From Rhizobium sp. ICMP 5592 (lineage in GTDB: Bacteria; Pseudomonadota; Alphaproteobacteria; Rhizobiales; Rhizobiaceae), in assembly GCF_009498525.1 (NCBI RefSeq), contig NZ_QSNT01000001.1:1325083-1389082 (forward strand): 64,000 nt of DNA. The letters run 5' to 3'. The translations under genes were made by a program, and so were the position numbers. The notes under the pieces are model-generated. The model was given only the letters and a program-made list of their open reading frames with translations. It was not told the DNA's origin and ran no database searches. Positions 9,246 through 17,776 of the stretch are shown one piece after another. Every line of letters starts with the position of its first letter. Positions within the stretch are counted from its first letter, which is position 1.

Positions 9246-9776
9246 TCACATTTGTCCGACGCCGCTCAAGCCTATCACTGCGCCGGCGGCGAGCACGATC
9301 AGCGGATGAATGCGGGTCGTGGTCGTTGCCAAGGCCGCGATGCCGACGATGAGCGCCAAGATCCATTCCTGGGCCGATGCCTCGGTGATGACTGACGCGC
9401 TGGCGGTGACGAGCCCTGCCGTCATCGGCACAAGCCCGGCCTGGGCGATGCGGCGCCAGGGGCGGTCCTTGAAGCGTTCCCAGACATGCAGGGCGATACC
9501 GGTCAGAATGGAGGACGGTCCGAACTTGGCTAGCGACGTCACCAGCACGCCGGCGGCACCCGCCACATGCCAGCCAACGAGCGGCACGATCATCATGTTC
9601 GGGCCAGGGGCCGCCTGGGCGAGGGCGAACATCGCGCCGAATTGTTGGGCAGACATCCAGTGATGGATATCGACCACTTGCCGCTGCATCTCGGGCAGGA
9701 TGGTGTTGCCGCCGCCGAAGGCTAGCAGTGAGAGCTGCGTGAAGATCACGGTCAGAGCAAGAAGCGTCGCCATCAT
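9246..9776 (-). CDS. chrA: Chromate transporter, C-terminal-type CHR subunit
   Basis: 176 residues and strongly hydrophobic, one half of a two-gene short-chain CHR transporter (chromate efflux, sometimes sulfate-related). The conserved GGGNTILPEMQRQVV segment near residue 21 and AQAAPGPNMM near residue 54 mark a CHR domain. It overlaps the preceding subunit by ATGA. Both halves are probably needed, as in known short-chain pairs of bacteria. Confidence 0.87.
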   Translation of the reverse strand: MMATLLALTVIFTQLSLLAFGGGNTILPEMQRQVVDIHHWMSAQQFGAMFALAQAAPGPNMMIVPLVGWHVAGAAGVLVTSLAKFGPSSILTGIALHVWERFKDRPWRRIAQAGLVPMTAGLVTASASVITEASAQEWILALIVGIAALATTTTRIHPLIVLAAGAVIGLSGVGQM

Positions 9777-10342
9777 GATTGCAGCCTCCAGGTCAGCAGG
9801 ATGCTGAGCGGGGCGAGCACCAGCATGGTCGGCAACAGGGGCAGCCGCAGGACTGCGATGGCCAGGAAACAGAGGACGGCAATGGCGATGGCAACGGGTT
9901 TGCGGCGCAAGGGCAAGACGATCTTGATCGCCATGGAGACCAGGAGGCCAGCGGCCGCCGCCGCCAGGCCGGCGAACAGATGCCGGACATGCGGATCGTC
10001 GTAAAAGCGGTCATAGAGCATGCCCAGCGCAATCACGATGACGGTCGGCGCGGCGATGAGCCCGAGAAGTGCGGCGAAGGCGCCGATTATGCCGCGAAAT
10101 TTAAGGCCGATGGCGACGGACATGTTGATGATGTTGCCGCCCGGCAGGAACTGACACAGGCCGAGAAGGTCGGTGAATTCTTCGCCGCTGAGCCAGCGAC
10201 GTTCCTCGACCACCATTCGCCGCGCCAAGGGCAATACGCCACCAAACCCTATAAGGCCGAGGAACAGAAAGCCGGTGAACAGTTCGGTCGATGTCGGCGT
10301 GTCACGCTCGGCGATGTCAGGGGGAGCAGAAATTGCCATCAT
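9773..10342 (-). CDS. chrA: Chromate transporter, N-terminal-type CHR subunit
   Basis: 189 residues, the other half of the CHR pair. It carries the domain hallmarks FLFLGLIGFGGVLPLARR (about 26-43) and LCQFLPGGNIINMSVAIG. Several transmembrane helices follow. It is divergent from a LysR-type regulator with a 98-base gap, the arrangement expected for regulator-controlled efflux. The inducer (chromate or other) cannot be read from sequence. Confidence 0.88.
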   Translation of the reverse strand: MMAISAPPDIAERDTPTSTELFTGFLFLGLIGFGGVLPLARRMVVEERRWLSGEEFTDLLGLCQFLPGGNIINMSVAIGLKFRGIIGAFAALLGLIAAPTVIVIALGMLYDRFYDDPHVRHLFAGLAAAAAGLLVSMAIKIVLPLRRKPVAIAIAVLCFLAIAVLRLPLLPTMLVLAPLSILLTWRLQS

Positions 10343-10426
10343 CTATCCTGTCGTTTCGTCTTTGAATTTTCCCGGCAGGATAAGCTTCGTGTGAGCAAAC
10401 GTCCAATATATGGATAATTACGTATT

Positions 10427-10443
10427 CATATGCTACGCATATG
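10427..10443. promoter_or_regulatory. CATATG-N5-CATATG repeat, candidate LysR-type site
   Basis: Two CATATG palindromes separated by CTACG abut and overlap the LysR start codon. AT-rich sequence with a related ATATGGAT lies just upstream. This is a plausible autoregulatory LTTR site in the chrA/lysR divergent region. Confidence 0.35.
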
Positions 10444-11370
10444 GATATGATCGAGCTTCGCCATCTTCGCTATGCTGTCGCCGTTGCCGACGCCGGGCAT
10501 ATAACCCGCGCCGCCGAGCAATTGGGCATCCAACAGCCGCCGCTCAGTCAGCAGATCCGCGCGCTGGAAACCATGATCGGCACGCCACTATTCCACCGCC
10601 TGCCGCGCGGGATGGCGCTGACCGCCGCCGGACAAACCTTCATGGAAAGGGCGCGCATCATTCTGGCGGATGTGGATCTTGCGGTCGAGGCCACGCAACG
10701 CTCGGCGCGTGGCGAACAGGGCAATCTTGCCATCGGCTTCACCAGTTCGGCTGCATTTCATCCGCTGGTGTCCTCACTGGTCCGCTCGCTCAAGCAATCG
10801 GCGCCGGATGTGTCGCTTGCTCTCGAGGAAGCGAGTACGGGAGATCTTATCGAGGCCTTGCGGGCAGAACGGCTTGATGTCGCCTTCGTCCGTTCGCCGG
10901 TTGACGCCTCGGCGGGGTTGATGATCGAGCCCATCCTTGACGAGGAAATGCTGGTGGCGCTGCCGGATCAGCATCCGCTTGCGATGGGGGCCGTCTCGCG
11001 GCGCCGGCATGGCATATCCTCACGGCGCATCCCGCTTCTTGACCTGGCAAACGAGACCTTCATTCTCTACCGCCGCCCGTCAGGCCCCGGACTGTATGAC
11101 AGTATCATCGCGGCATGTCGCGCGGCCGGTTTCAGCCCGCGGATCGGTCAGGAGGCACCGCGCTTGCTGTCGACATTGAGCCTCGTCGCCGCCAGCCTCG
11201 GGATTTCGATTATCCCTGAATCCATGGCACGTCTGGAGGCGAACGGCATCGTCTATTTTCGGATAGAGAAGGTGGCGGGTCTGGTTGCGCCGCTACATCT
11301 GGCTTACCGGGACGAAACCCCGTCCGGGGTCGTCAGGCGCTTTATCGAGAGCGTGCGGCAGCACCGGTAA
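10441..11370 (+). CDS. LysR-family transcriptional regulator next to the chromate transporter
   Basis: 309 residues. N-terminal winged HTH typical of the family (LRHLRYAVAVADAGHITRAA, then LGIQQPPLSQQIRALE) and a C-terminal LysR substrate-binding domain (AIGFTSSAAFHPLVSSLVR). No clear Shine-Dalgarno precedes the ATG at 10441, and an in-frame ATG at 10447 is an alternative. Probable regulator of the divergent chrA pair. Confidence 0.9.
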   Translation: MDMIELRHLRYAVAVADAGHITRAAEQLGIQQPPLSQQIRALETMIGTPLFHRLPRGMALTAAGQTFMERARIILADVDLAVEATQRSARGEQGNLAIGFTSSAAFHPLVSSLVRSLKQSAPDVSLALEEASTGDLIEALRAERLDVAFVRSPVDASAGLMIEPILDEEMLVALPDQHPLAMGAVSRRRHGISSRRIPLLDLANETFILYRRPSGPGLYDSIIAACRAAGFSPRIGQEAPRLLSTLSLVAASLGISIIPESMARLEANGIVYFRIEKVAGLVAPLHLAYRDETPSGVVRRFIESVRQHR

Positions 11371-11430
11371 TACCGGCACAATCGATCACCACGTAAATTG
11401 CGGGTCCGAGCCATCGAAATCCCATCTAAT

Positions 11431-13287
11431 TCAGCGACCGGCGACTTCGGTGCCTTGGTCGGTGTAGGTGCCTTCACCAAGCCGAGCCTTCAGTCGGTTT
11501 TCCTGACGGCGCTTGGTATAGGCCGTGCTGCGCGCAGCGGTCTCCTGCACCAGGGGATCATTGCGCATGTCGACGGCGGCGATGGCTTCGTCGCTATAGG
11601 GGAAGAGATCCTGACGGCCCCAGGCGCGCCAGGCTTTGGCCACGCTGAGACGCAGCCGGATATAGGTATAGGCATAGGCTGTAATAGTGCGCGCGAAGCG
11701 CCAGCCATAGCGGGCGTAGAAGGGAACCGGATTTTCGAGCGGCATGCCATAGCGCCGCTCATGGCGATCGATGATGCGGCCGAGCCCGAATTCGGCGAAG
11801 GCAACACCCTCGCGCCGCGGGCCTTCGCGGTAGGCTATCAGATTGTACAGCGTCGTCAGCCGCATGCCGTTCTTGAGCTGCACCCGGCGCTTGAACACCC
11901 GTTCCATATGTTCGAAGTCGTAGTAGCGCGCGCTGGCCTCATGGAAAACGGCGTCGAGCTCGGCGTCGCTCATGCGTGGATGATGGGTGACGCGGTGATT
12001 GAGATCATATTTGTTGAAATCCGGGTCCATCCATACGCCCGCATCCTTCATCTTCTTGTGATCCTCGCTGCCGGGCAGCGGGGTCAGGATGTTAAAATAG
12101 AGGACGTCGATCGCCAGTTCCCGCTTGATCAGATCGACATCGCGCAGGATGGATTCCCGGGTATCGGCCGGGAAGCCGATGATGTAGCCACAGCTGACCA
12201 CGACGGGATGCCGCTTCCAGTCCAGCATCATTTCGCGATATTCCTCGATCCGGTTCTGGCGTTTCTTAGCCGCCTCCAGATTGTCGGGATTGATGTTTTC
12301 CAGCCCGATGAAGATCAGTCTCACCCCGGCCTTCACCACCTTGTCGATGAAACCCGGGATGCGATGCGCCATGGTGTCGACCTGGATCAGCAGCCGAACC
12401 TCCAGCCCCTCGCGCTCGCGCAGCTCGATCAGCCGGTCGCAATAGGCTTCCCAGTTGCGGTTGCGGGCGAAGTTGTCATCGGTCACGAAGAATTTGGTGA
12501 CGCCGGCTGCGGCATTCAGGCGGACAATCTTCTCGAGCTCGTCTGCGGTGCGGAAACGGCTATGACGGCCCTGCACATTGATGATGGTGCAGAAGGAACA
12601 TTCGAACGGACAGCCGCGGCCAAGATCGAAACTTGACCAATGCGTGAAAGAGCGCCGCACGATAGGTCCCGGCAGGAGCGGCACCGGCGAACCCGGCAGG
12701 ACGGGTTCTTTCTTGAGGTGATTGTAGAGCGGCTTCAGCGTGCCGGCCAAGGCGTCTTGCAGCACTGCATCCAGGCGGTCGGGCTCGGCCTCGCCGGCAA
12801 ACTGGCTGACGCCCAGTTCCCGCGCCAGCGCCAGCTCCTCGGCATCTTCGCCGAGCATGGCGACACAGCCGGACACATGGAAGCCGCCGATGCAGACCGG
12901 CACACCCGCCTGGCGCAAGGGCCGCGCTATGTCCATCGCTCGGGGATATTGGTTGGTCTGCACGCCGACGAGCATGACGATGGCCCGTGTTCCCGCAGTG
13001 CTATGGCTCTTCAGGATGGCCGCGATGTCGACGCGCGTATTTGTTTCGTCGATGGCATGGACCTGTACATCGACACCCGCACCGAACACGCCGCGCGACG
13101 CCGCATCGTCGACCAAGGCCCAAACGCAGGCGAGTGAATTGGAGGGAATGGCGGATCGGATCCAGCGGATCGGATAACCGTTGTCATCATACCGCGTGGC
13201 CTTGATGAGCCATATGTCGACACGGTCTATCGGTGCTGTTGGAGAAAGACCGTCATTCGCCGACTTGATGAGTGGATGCCCCCGCAT
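11431..13287 (-). CDS. B12-binding-domain radical SAM protein
   Basis: 618 residues. The N-terminal ~185 residues form a cobalamin-binding-like Rossmann region (VMLVGVQTNQYPRAMDIARP, then VCIGGFHVSG). The radical SAM core starts at the cluster motif C226-x3-C230-x2-C233 (GRGCPFECSFC). Further radical SAM features include FVTDDNFARN, FIGLENINP and GYIIGFPADT. The layout resembles B12-dependent methylases or ring-contracting enzymes (HpnP/HpnJ-like architecture), but the substrate is unknown. It is monocistronic and convergent with the LysR gene. A sigma70-like promoter candidate lies 34 bases upstream. Confidence 0.9.
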   Translation of the reverse strand: MRGHPLIKSANDGLSPTAPIDRVDIWLIKATRYDDNGYPIRWIRSAIPSNSLACVWALVDDAASRGVFGAGVDVQVHAIDETNTRVDIAAILKSHSTAGTRAIVMLVGVQTNQYPRAMDIARPLRQAGVPVCIGGFHVSGCVAMLGEDAEELALARELGVSQFAGEAEPDRLDAVLQDALAGTLKPLYNHLKKEPVLPGSPVPLLPGPIVRRSFTHWSSFDLGRGCPFECSFCTIINVQGRHSRFRTADELEKIVRLNAAAGVTKFFVTDDNFARNRNWEAYCDRLIELREREGLEVRLLIQVDTMAHRIPGFIDKVVKAGVRLIFIGLENINPDNLEAAKKRQNRIEEYREMMLDWKRHPVVVSCGYIIGFPADTRESILRDVDLIKRELAIDVLYFNILTPLPGSEDHKKMKDAGVWMDPDFNKYDLNHRVTHHPRMSDAELDAVFHEASARYYDFEHMERVFKRRVQLKNGMRLTTLYNLIAYREGPRREGVAFAEFGLGRIIDRHERRYGMPLENPVPFYARYGWRFARTITAYAYTYIRLRLSVAKAWRAWGRQDLFPYSDEAIAAVDMRNDPLVQETAARSTAYTKRRQENRLKARLGEGTYTDQGTEVAGR

Positions 13288-13320
13288 GCGATGCCCCCAA
13301 ATACAGCTACCTCTAATTTA

Positions 13321-13348
13321 GCTTTATGCACTCCCTTTGCTACGTCAA
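13321..13348 (-). promoter_or_regulatory. Candidate sigma70-type promoter for the radical SAM gene
   Basis: On the minus strand TTGACG (13343-13348) and TAAAGC (13321-13326) are 16 bases apart, upstream of the start at 13287. The rest of 13288-13592 holds no supported gene. Confidence 0.35.
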
Positions 13349-13592
13349 GGGGATATTAGAAGATCTTTATGTGATGGGCGTCAAAGTGACGCAAATAAGG
13401 GGAGCAGCGGCCAACGTGTAACGCCGGAGGCGCGTTGAGGCTCGGCTGACCAGGGTGTATCGCGAGATGATGGCGGTCAGGCGGTCATTGTCCGGTGGGC
13501 GGGATTCGGTCGTAACTGGAGCGCGGGGGCAGCCCGTGCTCCAAGGGCAACGGCTCGGTGGCGCGGGCGGCTGCCGGTCTGCTTGTTTGGCG

Positions 13593-13973
13593 TTATGCCT
13601 GTCTCGCCTTGCGATTGGCATAGCGACGGTCGCGTTCAGCCTTTCGGGCAGCTTCTTCCTCAATCTCGCGAGCGATGCGGTCTTTCTCTGCCGTCTCGCG
13701 GGCTTCGATCTCGGCCTTGGCCGCGGCTTCAGCAGCTGCCTGACGTTCTACGGCCTCCGCCTGCATACGCTCGCGTTCCTCGAGCTTTGCCCGCTGCTGC
13801 TCGGCATGTCGCTTTTCTCTTGCGGCAGCAACGGCCTGGCGCTCCGCCTGCTTGGCGAGTTTAGCGGGATCGTTGCTGTCTTTTGCAGCGCGAAAGGCGT
13901 TCAGAAGAGCCGCTTTCGCTTCCTTGGCCGCGCCGCGGCGATCGGAAAGTTCGTTGTTTCTGGCGTTTTTCAA
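13593..13973 (-). CDS. DUF6481-type charged coiled-coil protein
   Basis: 126 residues, very rich in Ala, Glu, Arg and Lys, with a long predicted helical/coiled-coil region (AEQQRAKLEERERMQAEAVE and similar). The N-terminus NARNNELSDRRGAA and basic tail RRYANRKARQA match a small rhizobial family annotated as DUF6481 (recognised from memory). No signal or membrane segment. Function unknown. It probably forms a unit with the next small gene 36 bases upstream. The opposite strand also has a long open frame, which I regard as a shadow of this repetitive coding sequence. Confidence 0.75.
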   Translation of the reverse strand: MKNARNNELSDRRGAAKEAKAALLNAFRAAKDSNDPAKLAKQAERQAVAAAREKRHAEQQRAKLEERERMQAEAVERQAAAEAAAKAEIEARETAEKDRIAREIEEEAARKAERDRRYANRKARQA

Positions 13974-14009
13974 TGCTCGGTCCTGATTGTTGGTCTTCTA
14001 AGCCGAAGC

Positions 14010-14234
14010 TCAGATTTTTCCTGCACGTTTTGCGGCAAGGGCAGTGGCCACTTTCAGCCGCGTCTCGGATTCCTTTGCCTCGCGGGCTTCCCGCAATCGC
14101 AAGGTCTTTTCCTGCCGTGCACGGACAAGTGAGTCAAGTTCGTCGACCGCGCTGTTGCGAGCAAAGAACTGCGACTGCGCATCACCGAACGCAATTTCTG
14201 CCTGCTGGCGAGATTTGCTGTGCTTCTCTGTCAT
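14010..14234 (-). CDS. Small conserved hypothetical protein (74 aa)
   Basis: 74 residues, charged and largely helical (SQFFARNSAVDELDSLVRAR, LREAREAKESETRLK), ending in a basic KRAGKI tail. No known domain recognised. It lies directly upstream of the DUF6481-type gene in the same direction and shares its amino-acid bias, so they are probably co-expressed. Codon use looks coding, and a repeat cluster separates it from the cold-shock gene. Confidence 0.65.
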   Translation of the reverse strand: MTEKHSKSRQQAEIAFGDAQSQFFARNSAVDELDSLVRARQEKTLRLREAREAKESETRLKVATALAAKRAGKI

Positions 14235-14258
14235 GGTGCGTCCTGGATTTGAGGGCCG

Positions 14259-14308
14259 CTACTGCATAATTCCTTAAATCGCCGACGATTTAAGGAATTA
14301 TGCAGTAG
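14259..14308. repeat. Perfect 23-base inverted repeat (dispersed rhizobial intergenic element)
   Basis: The arms at 14259-14281 and 14286-14308 are exact reverse complements (core TGCATAATTCCTTAAATCG) with a 4-base loop CCGA. I recall this arm as part of a repeat common between genes in Rhizobium and Agrobacterium. Together with the next repeat it forms a mosaic element. Confidence 0.8.
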
Positions 14309-14313
14309 CTTTA

Positions 14314-14361
14314 AAGTGCTACAGCGACCTTTGCGCGTCACATATGACGCGTGGCACTGTA
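14314..14361. repeat. Second module of the rhizobial intergenic repeat
   Basis: Starts with AAAGTGCTACAGCGACC and holds the hairpin GCGCGTCA-CA-TATGACGCG, with an outer GTGCTACAG / CTGTAAGC-like pairing. Sequences of the form CAGCG-CCTTTGCGCGTC are familiar as dispersed repeats in rhizobial genomes (from memory). Confidence 0.55.
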
Positions 14362-14374
14362 AGCGGTCGTCAAT

Positions 14375-14402
14375 AAAAAAGGCCAGGCAACTTGCCTGAC
14401 CT
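14375..14402 (-). terminator. Rho-independent terminator of the cold-shock gene
   Basis: On the minus strand the hairpin GTCAGGCAAGTTGCCTGGCC is followed by six T residues, about 60 bases past the stop codon. Confidence 0.8.
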
Positions 14403-14464
14403 CGCTGGTATCATGCTCTCAACAGTGCCGGTACATCCGCGGTCAAAGGAAAGCAGATCTCAAT

Positions 14465-14674
14465 TCAAGCAGCCTTGAGGTTGCAAGCGGACATTTTGCC
14501 CGACTTGTTGTCACGCTCAAGTTCGTAGGCGATCTTTTGGCCTTCGACGATTTCGCGCATTCCGGCGCGCTCGACGGCAGAGATGTGAACGAATGCGTCA
14601 GCGCCGCCATCGTCAGGCTGAATGAATCCGAAGCCCTTTGTGGAATTAAACCATTTAACTGTGCCAGTGGTCAT
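14465..14674 (-). CDS. cspA: Cold-shock protein (CspA family)
   Basis: 69 residues, a single cold-shock domain that binds single-stranded RNA/DNA. RNP1 is KGFGFI (residues 13-18) and RNP2 is AFVHIS (27-32). Start chosen at the ATG at 14674, which begins MTTGTVKWFN and follows an AAAGGG site. An in-frame extension upstream is leader sequence. A good promoter about 150 bases upstream gives the long 5' leader expected for csp mRNAs. Confidence 0.95.
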   Translation of the reverse strand: MTTGTVKWFNSTKGFGFIQPDDGGADAFVHISAVERAGMREIVEGQKIAYELERDNKSGKMSACNLKAA

Positions 14675-14819
14675 GATGAACCCTTTCATAGCAATATTAA
14701 AGAACCACGGCGCCAATGCGTCGCGGATGATGATAACGATTTTTGAAAGGAAGGTTCGTTCAGGGCGCGGTGCTAAACGCGCGGTAACCAAAGCTCAGCA
14801 AGCAAATATCGACTCTCAG

Positions 14820-14848
14820 ATGCTAGCCGTTCTTATTATGTTTGTCAA
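14820..14848 (-). promoter_or_regulatory. sigma70-type promoter of the cold-shock gene
   Basis: Minus-strand TTGACA (14843-14848), 17-base spacer, TAGCAT (14820-14825). The predicted start of transcription near 14812 leaves a leader of about 140 nt before the ATG, consistent with post-transcriptional cold regulation. Confidence 0.7.
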
Positions 14849-15094
14849 CTTTTAGTTTTTTGTCGCGCTTGACTGCTTTGTATGGTTGTATTTTCTGGCC
14901 CTGCAATTGGGCTAGGATCGATGGCGGTCTGTCTTGATCCTGCCGACGCTCCCGTCGCTAAAGGCATGGCGGTGTCATATCGTATAAGAGTGACGCCGTC
15001 TGTATTGCGGATATTACACCCCCTAATATCGTGCAATGGCTGGAACTGGGGAGGATGTGGGAGCAAACCGTTTGCCCATGGGGAGATGATTTTC

Positions 15095-16891
15095 ATGAAA
15101 GACACAATTCTCCGCTCCAAATTTTCCCATGCGTGCATGTTGTTTTGCGCAATCGCTCCTTCCAATGGTTTCCCCGAGGATATGCAGAACTCCGGCAGGC
15201 TATCAAGCGCGGCTGAGATTCAGCGTGTTGTTTCATCGCCCACGGGAACAATGAACGCGCTGGATTATGGCCTCGTGAGTGACCCTTCCTGCACGATTGA
15301 CGCAACGAAATCGCTGAACGCAGCTGTCGCGGCCGCCGCTGGCAGAAAACTCATTTTGCCTTTGGGAACCTTTTGCCTGAACACGGCGACAAGTACTTTG
15401 AAAATTGCCTCCACCACGGAAATCCAAGGGCAAGGTGCAGGAACCATCATCCAGTGGAATGCGCCAAGCAGCTCTCCGGCTGCACCCGTTGTCGATGTAC
15501 TCGCTTCGGCACCCGGCACCGTTATTGACAATCTAACCATAGATGCACTGCCGAAGGGAGCGTCCTATACGACGCCAACATATTTCGGCAGCAATCCCTG
15601 GGGCGGCGTTGCGTTCGTGATCCAGGCCGATCGGTTTCACGGAACGAACCTGCGGGTCAGCGAAGGATACAACAATTGCATTGGCATTGGCGCCATGAAG
15701 GGCAGCGTGGGTGTCTGGGCAAGGCCTTCATTCGTAATTCTGGACAATATCCATACCTCGAATTGCGGTTCCGGCAATGAAACGAGTGGTCCTATCTTGG
15801 GGCATAATGGCGCGGGGATAGACAATGGCGGCGGCAGCGGCGCGATTATCTCCAACGCAATTGACGTTCAATCCTATGTCGGCTTCATCAATGACATCGG
15901 CGGAGGAGCGTACGGGACCTGGAGCAATATCTCCTCATACGGTGCCAAAATCGACCCCAAGAACAGTCATCTGGACCAATCCGGAATTGGCTTTGCCAGC
16001 TATTCCCCAAATTCGGTTTACACCAACATCGCGGTCTATAACCCTGAAAACTATGGGATATGGAGCGATTTCTACGCCTATGATTCCGTATGGTCGAACG
16101 TCCTGGTCAAGAATCCCAAAAAATACTGTGTGAACTTCAAGGGACCGGCGACATTCAATAATCTGCAATGCACGGACCCCAGTGCTGCTGGATTGGCAGC
16201 ATATCCCGCACTGCTCATCGATACCTCGGGAGCGCCCTGGGTCCAAAATCTGACCATAAACAACTTCAGCCTGTCGGGGAAAAATCAGAGCGTCGCCATT
16301 CAGGCAACGAGCAGAACCACCAAGAACAACATGACAGGCTTGATCACGGCCGGTCCGTTGAGCGGCGTTAACGCCGCATACAGCATCGACACCACGATTA
16401 CCGGCTTGCAGATCATCAGCAAGGGCGCACATGGCGTTGGATATGGAAACCCCTTTGCCGCTTACCCATGGGATTTCGCTGGAACGCTGAGAGCCCAGGC
16501 ATCCGCCGCAAACGCCTCCTGGAAAACCTGTGCCTATGGGAGCAACGCCTGTGCCAACAGCGGCAATGTCTACATTGCCGACTTTGCCTCTCCGGAAAAA
16601 CGCCTTGGCATGGGGTATGATCCGGTCAATGATCTCTTTGTTTTTCAAAGCATACAGGCGGGCGTTCTAGCAAAGCCGCTGGCGCTTAATCCGTCTGGCG
16701 GCAGCGTTCAGATGGGGCAGCAATCATTGCCGACCAACGCCTCTACCGGCTTCCCCTATATACCTGCAACAGCCGGCGCTCCCACAGGCGTACCTACTCC
16801 AGTGAACGGTATGGTGCCCATGCAATACGATACGACCAATCACAAGTTCTGGATATATGACGGTGGCTGGAAGAGCATCAACGTCAATTGA
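15095..16891 (+). CDS. Secreted right-handed beta-helix (pectate-lyase-3-like) protein
   Basis: About 598 residues from the ATG at 15095, chosen for the GGGAG site 9 bases upstream. A longer in-frame version from 14882 lacks one. The N-terminus is a weak signal-like stretch. The body begins with NALDYGLVSDPSCTIDATKS and a LILPLGTFCLN strand, typical of pectate_lyase_3/GH55-like beta-helices, and continues with Asn/Gly-rich repeats. The C-terminus (GMVPMQYDTTNHKFWIYDGG) resembles domains ending phage tail-spike-like and rhizobial surface glycosidases. Substrate unknown, possibly a surface polysaccharide. Composition is less GC-rich than its neighbours. Confidence 0.75.
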   Translation: MKDTILRSKFSHACMLFCAIAPSNGFPEDMQNSGRLSSAAEIQRVVSSPTGTMNALDYGLVSDPSCTIDATKSLNAAVAAAAGRKLILPLGTFCLNTATSTLKIASTTEIQGQGAGTIIQWNAPSSSPAAPVVDVLASAPGTVIDNLTIDALPKGASYTTPTYFGSNPWGGVAFVIQADRFHGTNLRVSEGYNNCIGIGAMKGSVGVWARPSFVILDNIHTSNCGSGNETSGPILGHNGAGIDNGGGSGAIISNAIDVQSYVGFINDIGGGAYGTWSNISSYGAKIDPKNSHLDQSGIGFASYSPNSVYTNIAVYNPENYGIWSDFYAYDSVWSNVLVKNPKKYCVNFKGPATFNNLQCTDPSAAGLAAYPALLIDTSGAPWVQNLTINNFSLSGKNQSVAIQATSRTTKNNMTGLITAGPLSGVNAAYSIDTTITGLQIISKGAHGVGYGNPFAAYPWDFAGTLRAQASAANASWKTCAYGSNACANSGNVYIADFASPEKRLGMGYDPVNDLFVFQSIQAGVLAKPLALNPSGGSVQMGQQSLPTNASTGFPYIPATAGAPTGVPTPVNGMVPMQYDTTNHKFWIYDGGWKSINVN

Positions 16892-16918
16892 CCTGCGTAT
16901 TTGACCGTGAATGCATGC

Positions 16919-16953
16919 TGAACCGGTTTGGAATTGATTTTCTATCCGGTTCA
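16919..16953. terminator. Inverted repeat after the beta-helix gene
   Basis: TGAACCGG (16919-16926) and CCGGTTCA (16946-16953) flank a 19-base loop, 28 bases after the stop. Possible terminator or small dispersed repeat. Confidence 0.4.
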
Positions 16954-17013
16954 GGATTCGTGTTGCGAAGATAACGCGCTAAGGCTTGGCGTGCTTCCTC
17001 GGGCTCCGTGACC

Positions 17014-17484
17014 TCATGGAGCCCATCGGCTGCGATTTGGTATCGCTATGAGTGGTGCCGATCGTCTGTCGGGAGATGTGGCTTTCGGCTTTCTGAGAGA
17101 GCTGGTCGGTGTCTGCGAGTTGCTTGCACCGGCACTCTTGCCCCGCTTGCTCGGCGGGCGACGGGGGAGGGCGGTGCTGGTGCTCGGCTTGGTTGGTTTG
17201 CTCATTCCCAGATAGCGGGCGATGGCATCGAAACCGGGCTGAACCGCGCGTTTCACTTCGGTCGTGAGTTCGCTCTCCATGTCGCAGGCAAGAGCGATCG
17301 CCTGCCAATCGATCTTGCCGGCTCTTGTGGGGGGATTCAGTCGAAACTGAACGAGACCAACCATGTAAGCTCGGACGTTTTCGAAGGTCCGCTGTTGCAA
17401 TAATGGCGCCAGCCGCAACGTACAGAAGTCGGAGATCTTGCGCTGGAAGATCTCCGGGGTGGAGGATTGATAGTGGGGGGCCAT
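17014..17484 (-). CDS. Hypothetical protein, possibly a fragment
   Basis: 156 residues. The first ~95 residues look like genuine globular coding sequence (RTFENVRAYMVGLVQFRLNP, then KIDWQAIALACDM), followed by a basic Ser/Thr/Pro-rich tail. No domain is securely recognised. The N-terminal part recalls the front end of larger rhizobial mobile-element proteins, so it may be a truncated remnant. The overlapping frame starting at 17488 is low-complexity and was rejected. Confidence 0.45.
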   Translation of the reverse strand: MAPHYQSSTPEIFQRKISDFCTLRLAPLLQQRTFENVRAYMVGLVQFRLNPPTRAGKIDWQAIALACDMESELTTEVKRAVQPGFDAIARYLGMSKPTKPSTSTALPRRPPSKRGKSAGASNSQTPTSSLRKPKATSPDRRSAPLIAIPNRSRWAP

Positions 17485-17776
17485 TCATGAATTCCTTGCA
17501 TGCGACGCGGCGTGAACGCCGGGGTGTGGGCTGCTAAGGCAAGCGGGTTAACGAAACATAAATATTCAGCTTCTGATAAGAAAAAGAGCGACTTAACTTC
17601 TTGAGGCCAAATAGGGAAGACCTTCTTGTGTCGGTCTGCGGTGCCGAAAACGTTATCGCCGACCGTGTTGTGCGAATGGATGCGCTCTATGGCATTTTCG
17701 GCACAGGCGACGTCGTCCTGTCACAATTTGCGTGATAGCAGGCTCGCGCGTCGAACGAATGCGGAGTCGGACCCAA

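Noticed and set aside
11398..12636. 412-residue plus-strand open frame
   Set aside because: Antisense of the radical SAM gene, whose cluster motif and domain order are intact.
13455..14132. 225-residue Leu/Ser-rich plus-strand open frame that looks membrane-like
   Set aside because: Mirror of the Ala/Glu/Arg-rich DUF6481-type gene; no ribosome-binding site and it also crosses the next small gene.
16979..17488. 169-residue minus-strand frame starting 4 bases before the accepted one
   Set aside because: Low-complexity, Arg/Ser/His-rich; the overlapping frame has protein-like composition.
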